Source: an uncultured Clostridia bacterium (GTDB lineage: Bacteria; Bacillota; Clostridia; TANB77; CAG-508). Taken from it: DNA of 11,973 nucleotides. Within the stretch, counting starts at the first letter, position 1. Each line of letters starts with the position of its first letter. Made by a program: the position numbers and the translations under genes. Below the pieces are notes generated by a model. That model saw only the letters and a list, made by a program, of their open reading frames with translations. It did no database searches and was not told where the DNA came from. The DNA lies in NCBI GenBank assembly GCA_949746285.1, contig CATJZH010000063.1:1-11973 (forward strand), in the 5' to 3' direction. This document shows positions 7,878 through 11,973 of the stretch, in pieces.

Positions 7878-8698
7878 TTAGAAAGAGAACTGCCAGTGAT
7901 CTGTCCAGAACCCATTAAAGCCGTTAGCTCTGGTGGTGCTGGATTTCATTTCCACAGAAGCTTCCCATTTTTCCAACCTCTCTAAGTTGAGAGATAGTTT
8001 CTTCCCGTTTTTTAATATTGGGAATGCCGACCAATTTGGTCACATCCTTTTCCAGAGTATACAAGATATGAAAACAGTTGTGTTTGTCCCCCTCATGCTG
8101 TACTTGATGATGAATTGCCCATGTGGCACTACTTATCTGGAAGCGTGTTGTGCCTTCATATGCACAAGTGCCAGGACAACGTGCTTCAACGTGCTTCCCA
8201 GTCATCAGAACGGTCTAGATTAGAGGATAGTTCAGCTATTGTGCCGGCGCTATTCAAACTAGAATAGCAGCTACCTCTGCCATGCTGTGCATTACGCACA
8301 TCAAATACTTGATTTGGATCTTCATGCTTTATTGCAGAAATTTTGTGCTCTTCCAAGAATTTCTGAAAGGAGCTGTCCCTGTAATAAGCATAACGATTGT
8401 CAATGTAGCCTCCAGCTAAACCTATCACTCCATTAGATAATTTCATTCCTTTAGGAACAACATATCCCTTTCTTAGAGTTTTTGTTTTGTATGGGGTTTT
8501 TAAGGTAAGCTTGGCAAATCCGCTTGGTTGAATCACATAGTGTATGCTATGCTCACCATCGGAGTACTTCCATACAGCAGAGCAGGTTATTGTCCCGTTT
8601 TCACTTATGGAACAATCCCATCCATTCGTACTATGTTGGGTTGGGTTTACGTTTCCTGCAAAAAATCCGTTTTCTACATTAACTAATTTGGTTGCCAT
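7878..8698 (-). pseudogene. Disrupted gene of unknown family in a GC-richer island
   Basis: I do not recognise the product. Translation from ATG 8698 (AAAGGA at 8704-8709, 5 nt away) gives 170 residues starting MATKLVNVENGFFAGNV and stopping at TGA 8186-8188. The stop is created by a 10-bp tandem duplication. Removing one copy joins LDRSDDWEAR to CPGTCAYEGTTRFQ in the next open frame, which runs to TAA 7924. A second probable lesion is in an A5 run (plus-strand T5, 7968-7972): with one base fewer the frame continues from REVGK into WEASVEMKSSTTRANG, then FNGFWTDHWQFSF, and stops at 7878. The repaired frame is 269 codons, with no signal peptide or membrane segment and many His, Cys and Trp. 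Codon and base use differ sharply from neighbours (26 G/C of 60 at 8101-8160), which suggests transfer. The first lesion is certain to break the frame; the second is inferred from the more protein-like continuation. Confidence 0.72.
8177..8197. repeat. 10-bp tandem duplication that breaks the minus-strand gene
   Basis: AACGTGCTTC occurs twice head to tail (8178-8187 and 8188-8197); the preceding C makes the repeat tract 21 nt. A 10-bp unit is not a multiple of three, so it shifts the frame, and the stop codon TGA falls at the copy junction. With one copy the reading is continuous across the site. Confidence 0.93.
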
Positions 8699-8923
8699 AA
8701 TTTTCCTTTCCCTACTACCCACTTAGTGGCGTTCGTTCCCAAAATATAAGTTTGGCTAGAATCTTATATTTTTGCTTCATTAGAGGGGTGTTTCTGTAAG
8801 AATAATAATTTATTGTGCACTAGGAAAAAAGAGTACTCTACTAAAGCTAATAGTCTATGAGATAACTAAAGTAGTTATCTTTTTTTCAATGTGCTTGCAA
8901 ATAACATAATTTTGCATACTTAT
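8699..8923 (-). promoter_or_regulatory. Structured leader of the disrupted minus-strand gene
   Basis: Between the predicted minus-strand start near 8917 and the ATG at 8698 lie about 220 nt without a gene. Three symmetric elements are visible. CCACTTAGTGG (8719-8729) is palindromic. A 10-bp perfect stem joins AAAATATAAG (8741-8750) to CTTATATTTT (8763-8772). AGAGTACTCT (8830-8839) is self-complementary. No known riboswitch consensus or T-box sequence was found. A leader of this length with structure may have regulated the gene, but that is inference. Confidence 0.4.
8860..8886 (+). terminator. Plus-strand intrinsic terminator upstream of gatC
   Basis: AGATAACTA (8860-8868) and TAGTTATCT (8872-8880) form a 9-bp stem with a 3-nt loop AAG, followed by T6 (8881-8886). 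It points toward gatC but lies before the gatC promoter. No plus-strand gene precedes it closely, so it may block antisense or read-through transcription, or end a short leader RNA. Confidence 0.78.
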
Positions 8924-8952
8924 ATTGTACTATAAGTTAAAAAATATGTCTA
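8924..8952 (-). promoter_or_regulatory. Promoter of the disrupted minus-strand gene
   Basis: On the minus strand TAGACA (8952-8947) and TACAAT (8929-8924) are spaced by 17 nt; each hexamer matches consensus at five of six bases. It points to the pseudogene and is divergent from the gatC promoter about 65 nt away. Confidence 0.65.
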
Positions 8953-9016
8953 TTTTTGGGGAGTAATGATATTTAGTAGTACTAATTCATTTTAGTCTTA
9001 CTTTAGTTTGGTAGAC

Positions 9017-9045
9017 TTGTAATCTTTAAAAATTTGTTATATAAT
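9017..9045 (+). promoter_or_regulatory. Promoter of the gatC operon
   Basis: TTGTAA (9017-9022) and a perfect TATAAT (9040-9045) are spaced by 17 nt. Transcription would start near 9052, giving a very short leader before the gatC ribosome site AAAGGAGATG (9058-9067). Confidence 0.75.
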
Positions 9046-9072
9046 AACAAAATATTGAAAGGAGATGAAGTT

Positions 9073-9360
9073 ATGGCAATTAGTAAAGAAGAAATTATTC
9101 ATATTGCTAAACTTGCGAGTTTAAATCTTTCAGAAGAAGAAATTGAAAGATATACAAAAGATATGCAAGAGATTTTAGAATTTGCAAGCTTTATAAATAC
9201 TGTAAACACAGATGGGATGAACGAAACAACAGGTGCTAATCAGAAAAGTAATGTATTTAGAAAAGATGAAGTTATAAATTTTCAAAATAGAGAGCTTTTA
9301 TTACAAAATGCACCAAGTCAAGATGAAGGAATGTTTAGAATACCAAAAGTAATAAATTAA
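9073..9360 (+). CDS. gatC: Asp-tRNA(Asn)/Glu-tRNA(Gln) amidotransferase subunit C
   Basis: GatC is the small subunit of the GatCAB amidotransferase, which converts misacylated Glu-tRNA(Gln) and/or Asp-tRNA(Asn) to the correct amide forms; it wraps around GatA and stabilises the GatA-GatB contact. The 95-residue product has the family layout: ISKEEIIHIAKLASLNLSEE at the N-terminus, the helix YTKDMQEILEFASFINTVNT, and the C-terminal FRKDEV ... LLLQNAPSQDEGMFRIPKVI typical of GatC. ATG 9073 is chosen since AAAGGAG ends 8 nt upstream; an upstream in-frame TTG at 9034 lies within the promoter. It is the first gene of the gat operon, but a nucleotidase gene bounded by inverted repeats separates it from gatA, an unusual arrangement because gatC and gatA are normally adjacent. 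Confidence 0.97.
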   Translation: MAISKEEIIHIAKLASLNLSEEEIERYTKDMQEILEFASFINTVNTDGMNETTGANQKSNVFRKDEVINFQNRELLLQNAPSQDEGMFRIPKVIN

Positions 9361-9381
9361 TGTCCATTTGGGGACGTTTGT
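9361..9381 (+). repeat. Left arm of 21-nt inverted repeat
   Basis: TGTCCATTTGGGGACG continues with TTTGT. It matches the reverse complement of 10149-10169 except for the sixth base. It is itself partly palindromic (GTCC ... GGAC) and can also pair with AATGGGACA just downstream (9382-9390). Confidence 0.85.
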
Positions 9382-9384
9382 AAT

Positions 9385-9400
9385 GGGACATTTTTGTCCC
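9385..9400. repeat. Palindromic GGGACA-TGTCCC hairpin
   Basis: GGGACA (9385-9390) pairs with TGTCCC (9395-9400) around a TTTT loop, a perfect 6-bp stem. The part GACATTTTTGTCC (9387-9399) recurs inverted at 10064-10076. The first arm can alternatively pair with TGTCCATT at 9361-9368, so two exclusive folds are possible in RNA between gatC and the nucleotidase gene. Confidence 0.7.
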
Positions 9401-9444
9401 AAAACTAACGTATGTTAAAAATTAGTAAAGGATGAAGGTTTTAT

Positions 9445-10035
9445 ATGATAATAGGAATAGATATAGATGATACAATAACAGATACATATGAAGTTCTTGT
9501 AAATTATTCACAAGAATATATGATAAATGTATTAAAAAAAGAACCAATTATGAAACATGGAAGTTGTGATGAGGCCTATTATACAAGATATTTATATGGT
9601 TGGAATAACAATGAAGATATTGAGTTTTTAAAAGAATACTATGAAATAGTAATGAAAGAAGTAAAACCTAAAACCTTAGCTGTAGAATATTTACAGAAAC
9701 TTCATAATGAAGGACATAAAATTGTATTAATAACTGCTAGATGGAAAGCAAAAGAATTTGACATTAGAGAAATAACTAAAAGATGGATAGAAGAGCACAA
9801 TATTCCATATGATAAATTAATTGTAAATGCAGAAAATAAATTAGTAGCAGCTAAACAAGAAAATATAGATGTATTTGTAGATGATACTTTTAAAAATTGT
9901 AAAATGATTTCAGATAATTGTATAAAAACATATTTAATGGATTCAAGAACAAATAGGGGATTTGAAGATGAAAAAATAACAAGAGTGTATTCTTGGCCAC
10001 ATTTATATATGAAATTGAATGATAAAACAAATTAG
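9445..10035 (+). CDS. HAD-superfamily 5'(3')-nucleotidase-like phosphatase (NT5C type)
   Basis: Probably a cytosolic phosphatase that removes phosphate from nucleoside monophosphates or a similar small substrate. The 196-residue product carries the HAD motifs: motif I DIDDT at residues 6-10 (D6 nucleophile, D8 acid/base), motif II LITAR at 95-99 (T97), a likely motif III lysine near K132 or K137, and motif IV VFVDDT at 143-148 (D146, D147). A helical cap region lies between motif I and II. Length and motif spacing fit the NT5C/YqfW-like nucleotidase group; the real substrate is unknown. GAAGG (9434-9438) precedes ATG by 6 nt. The gene sits inside gatCAB between inverted repeats and is probably carried by the gat transcript, though no link to tRNA amidation is known. 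Base composition is like the host's. Confidence 0.85.
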   Translation: MIIGIDIDDTITDTYEVLVNYSQEYMINVLKKEPIMKHGSCDEAYYTRYLYGWNNNEDIEFLKEYYEIVMKEVKPKTLAVEYLQKLHNEGHKIVLITARWKAKEFDIREITKRWIEEHNIPYDKLIVNAENKLVAAKQENIDVFVDDTFKNCKMISDNCIKTYLMDSRTNRGFEDEKITRVYSWPHLYMKLNDKTN

Positions 10036-10063
10036 TTTTGTATAGTAACATATGTATAAAAAT

Positions 10064-10076
10064 GGACAAAAATGTC
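10064..10076 (-). repeat. Inner 13-nt inverted repeat copy
   Basis: GGACAAAAATGTC is the exact reverse complement of 9387-9399. It also forms a small hairpin (GACA/TGTC) followed by TTTT, which may help end the nucleotidase transcript. Confidence 0.6.
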
Positions 10077-10088
10077 TTTTAAATGAAA

Positions 10089-10107
10089 CAAAATGCTTTG
10101 CATTTTG
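10089..10107 (+). terminator. Hairpin after the nucleotidase gene, possible weak terminator
   Basis: CAAAATGC (10089-10096) and GCATTTTG (10100-10107) form an 8-bp perfect stem with a TTT loop. Only four T bases are present and they are inside the stem, so termination would be leaky, which fits the need to read on into gatA. Confidence 0.35.
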
Positions 10108-10111
10108 AGTA

Positions 10112-10146
10112 CTGAGGCTGTAACAATTAAAATTTAACAGCCTCAG
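10112..10146. other. 10-bp GC-rich stem-loop before gatA
   Basis: CTGAGGCTGT (10112-10121) pairs perfectly with ACAGCCTCAG (10137-10146) around a 15-nt A/T loop. There is no T tract on either strand, so it is not an ordinary terminator. It lies just inside the right 21-nt repeat and may protect or process the mRNA upstream of gatA. Confidence 0.55.
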
Positions 10147-10148
10147 CA

Positions 10149-10169
10149 ACAAACGTCCCCAAAAGGACA
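10149..10169 (-). repeat. Right arm of 21-nt inverted repeat
   Basis: Reads ACAAACGTCCCC then AAAAGGACA; its reverse complement equals 9361-9381 apart from one base. It ends just before the gatA ribosome site AAAGGAG (10174-10180). Confidence 0.85.
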
Positions 10170-10186
10170 AAGGAAAGGAGATAAAA

Positions 10187-11663
10187 ATGAAACTTTATGA
10201 ATATACAGTTCATGAACTTATAGAGAAAATGGAAAAAGCAGAAGTAACTTCTGAAGAGATTACAAGAAGTTATTTTGATAGAATAAAAGAGAAGGATTCA
10301 GCTGTAAAAGCATATATTTCTACTTTAGAAGAAGAAGCTATAAATAAGGCTAGAAAAGTTGATGAAGACAGAAAGGCTGGAAAAGAAGTATCTAAATTTG
10401 CTGGGATACCAATAGGTATAAAAGATAATATGTGTATAACAGGAACTAAAACAACTTGTGGTTCTAAAATGTTAGAAAATTTTGTTGCACCATATAATGC
10501 TACTGTTATAGAAAACTTAAATAAGGAAGATTTAATATGCCTTGGAAAATTAAATATGGACGAGTTTGCTATGGGAAGTTCAACAGAACATTCTGCATTT
10601 TTTAAAACTCATAATCCTTGGGATTTAGATAGAGTACCGGGTGGTTCTTCAGGAGGTTCAGCAGCAGTAGTAGCATCAGATATGGCTCCTTGGGCTTTAG
10701 GAAGTGATACAGGAGGAAGTATTAGACAACCAGCATCATTATGTGGAGTAGTAGGATTAAAACCTACATATGGTTTAGTTTCTAGATTTCGGATTAGTTG
10801 CATTTGCATCATCATTGGATCAGATAGGTCCAATTACTAAAGATGTTACAGATTCAGCTTATCTTTTAAATTTAATTGCTGGACATGATGAAAAAGATAG
10901 TACATCAGTAAATATGAATAAAAAAGATTATACTAAATTTTTAGTTAATGATGTAAAGGGAATGAAGATAGGGCTACCAAAAGAATATCTAGGAGAAGGG
11001 ATTAATAGTGAAGTAAAACAGGCAATAATAGATGTTGCTAAGAAGTATGAAGAAATGGGAGCAATAGTAGAGGAGTGTTCATTAGATATAGGAAAATATG
11101 CAACAGCAGTATATTATATAATAGCATGTGCTGAAGCAAGTTCAAATTTAGGCAGATTTGATGGAATCAGATATGGATATAGGACAGAGAAATTTGATAA
11201 TTTGCAAGATATTTACAAAAACTCTAGAAGTGAAGGTTTTGGAGATGAAGTAAAAAGAAGAATAATTTTAGGTACATATGTTTTAAGTTCTGGATATTAT
11301 GATGCTTATTATAAGAAAGCACAAAAAGTTAGAACAGTTATAAAAAATACATATGAAGAATTATTTAAAAAGTATGATTTATTACTTACACCATCTTCTC
11401 CAACTACTGCATTTAAAATTGGAGAAAAATCTACAAATCCACTTGAAATGTACTTAGAAGATATATGTACAGTACCAGTTAATATTGGAGGACTTCCAGG
11501 AATGAGTATTCCTTGTTCATTAGATAGTCAAGGACTTCCAATAGGATTTCAGTTGATAGCTAATTCATTTGAAGAAGAAAAAATATTTAGAGCTGCTTAT
11601 ACTTTTGAGCAAAATAGCAATTTTAGAGAGAATAAACCTAAGTTTAAAGGAGGTAAAGTATAA
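10187..11663 (+). CDS. gatA: Asp-tRNA(Asn)/Glu-tRNA(Gln) amidotransferase subunit A, frameshifted
   Basis: GatA is the amidase subunit: it hydrolyses glutamine and passes ammonia through a channel to GatB for tRNA-bound Glu or Asp. The Ser-cisSer-Lys triad is complete in the first part: K79 (GIPIGIKDN), S154 (PGGSSGGSAA) and S178 (SDTGGSIRQPA), the same positions as in characterised GatA. The frame breaks at 10787-10790: after VSR the sequence TTTCGG carries one base too many. Dropping one restores FGLVAFASSLDQIGPITKD and a continuous protein of 491 residues, the normal GatA length. As written, the first frame ends at 10840 after 217 residues, 16 of them out of frame. Start ATG 10187 follows AAAGGAG by 6 nt. 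The stop overlaps the gatB start by one base (TAATG). Since gatA is normally needed for growth, a sequencing or assembly error is the simplest reason. Confidence 0.93.
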
Positions 11664-11973
11664 TGGCAAAAGAAGATTATGAAATAATTATTGGATTAGA
11701 AGTTCATTGTGAATTATCTACAAAAACAAAAATATTTTGTTCATGTCCTACTGAATTTGGTGGAACTCCAAATACTCATTGTTGTCCAATATGTATGGCA
11801 CTTCCAGGTACATTACCAGTACTTAACGAAAAAGTGGTAGAATATGCAGTAAAAGCAGGACTTGCTACAAATTGTGAAATAACAAGAAATAGTAAAAATG
11901 ATAGAAAAAATTATTTTTACCCAGATCTTCCAAAGTCATATCAAATATCTCAATTTGATTTACCACTTTGCTA
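11663..11973 (+). CDS. gatB: Asp-tRNA(Asn)/Glu-tRNA(Gln) amidotransferase subunit B (3' end outside window)
   Basis: GatB binds the misacylated tRNA, activates the Glu or Asp side chain with ATP and amidates it using ammonia from GatA. About 103 N-terminal residues are visible and open to the window end. They show YEIIIGLEVHCELSTKTKIF, the zinc-site cysteines CSC and CCPIC in the context NTHCCPICMALPGTLPVLN, and the conserved NYFYPDLPKSYQISQFDLPLC. This is clearly GatB and not the eukaryote-like GatE, though the rest is missing. AAAGGAGGT (11646-11654), inside the end of gatA, lies 8 nt before ATG 11663. The one-base overlap with the gatA stop suggests translational coupling, which would keep subunit amounts matched. 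Confidence 0.97.
   Translation, partial: MAKEDYEIIIGLEVHCELSTKTKIFCSCPTEFGGTPNTHCCPICMALPGTLPVLNEKVVEYAVKAGLATNCEITRNSKNDRKNYFYPDLPKSYQISQFDLPLC

Larger units (their letters stand above)
9361..10169. mobile_element. Inverted-repeat-bounded cassette carrying a nucleotidase gene
   Basis: The block between gatC and gatA is bounded by 21-nt inverted repeats (9361-9381 and 10149-10169) matching at 20 of 21 positions. A second inner pair of 13 nt (9387-9399 and 10064-10076) is also inverted and in nested order. The left end begins on the base after the gatC stop and the right end stops 17 nt before the gatA ATG, leaving the gatA ribosome site intact. The only gene inside is the HAD nucleotidase. 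No transposase is present, so if mobile it is non-autonomous, or two separate palindromic repeat units landed on either side of the gene. Mobility is inferred, not shown. Confidence 0.42.

Noticed and set aside
7878..7967. Possible relation of the GFWTDHW string to GH94 sugar phosphorylases
   Set aside because: Only a short tryptophan-rich string is reminiscent; the rest of the repaired protein and its length do not fit that family.
7933..8223. Plus-strand open frame of 96 codons in the island
   Set aside because: It overlaps the minus-strand gene that has a promoter, ribosome site and repairable frame. The plus-strand frame has no good ribosome site and reads as a shadow.
7796..9016. Insertion sequence or integrative element in the GC-richer island
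   Set aside because: No transposase or integrase motifs, no flanking inverted or direct repeats that I could find, and no att-like site; only composition suggests transfer.
8780..9060. T-box leader in front of gatC
   Set aside because: No T-box consensus (such as the GGUGGNACCGCG core) or antiterminator is present, and the gatC promoter lies downstream of the only terminator.
10780..10800. Programmed ribosomal frameshift in gatA
   Set aside because: There is no slippery heptamer or downstream stimulatory structure, and such control is not known for gatA; an extra base is simpler.

Overview
The window looks like the chromosome of a low-GC Gram-positive bacterium, most likely an anaerobic Clostridia-type Firmicute. 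The host DNA is extremely A/T-rich: 7021-7080 has 7 G/C in 60. Genes carry strong AGGAG-type ribosome sites, promoters are TTGAAA/TATAAT-like, and the SMC and GatCAB proteins read as Firmicute versions. Species cannot be fixed from the sequence alone.

Region by region. (1) 1-4260: the 3' end of smc (chromosome condensation ATPase), followed after 17 nt by an unrecognised 285-aa gene and a strong terminator, so the two probably form one transcript. (2) 4261-6196: two single-gene units, each with its own promoter and terminator. These are a membrane-anchored M23 (LytM-type) cell-wall peptidase and a small TM2-domain membrane protein. (3) 6214-7795: a polytopic membrane protein, probably a GT-C type glycosyltransferase, closed by a perfect 17-bp hairpin. 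(4) 7796-9016: an island of clearly different base composition (8101-8160 has 26 G/C in 60). It holds one minus-strand gene of unknown family that is broken twice, by an exact 10-bp tandem duplication and by a probable 1-nt shift in an A5 run. Undoing both gives a 269-codon reading frame. A minus-strand promoter and a structured leader of about 220 nt precede it. (5) 9017-11973: the gatCAB operon (tRNA-dependent amidotransferase) with a HAD-type nucleotidase gene inserted between gatC and gatA. The inserted block is bounded by a 21-nt inverted repeat (20/21 match), one arm touching the gatC stop and the other 17 nt before the gatA start. gatA has a single-base frameshift at about 10787-10790; gatB runs off the window.

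Functionally, most of the window is housekeeping: chromosome segregation, wall remodelling and Gln/Asn-tRNA formation. The unusual parts are the composition-shifted orphan gene next to gatC and the inverted-repeat-bounded nucleotidase cassette inside the gat operon. No transposase, integrase, CRISPR array, tRNA or rRNA gene was seen.
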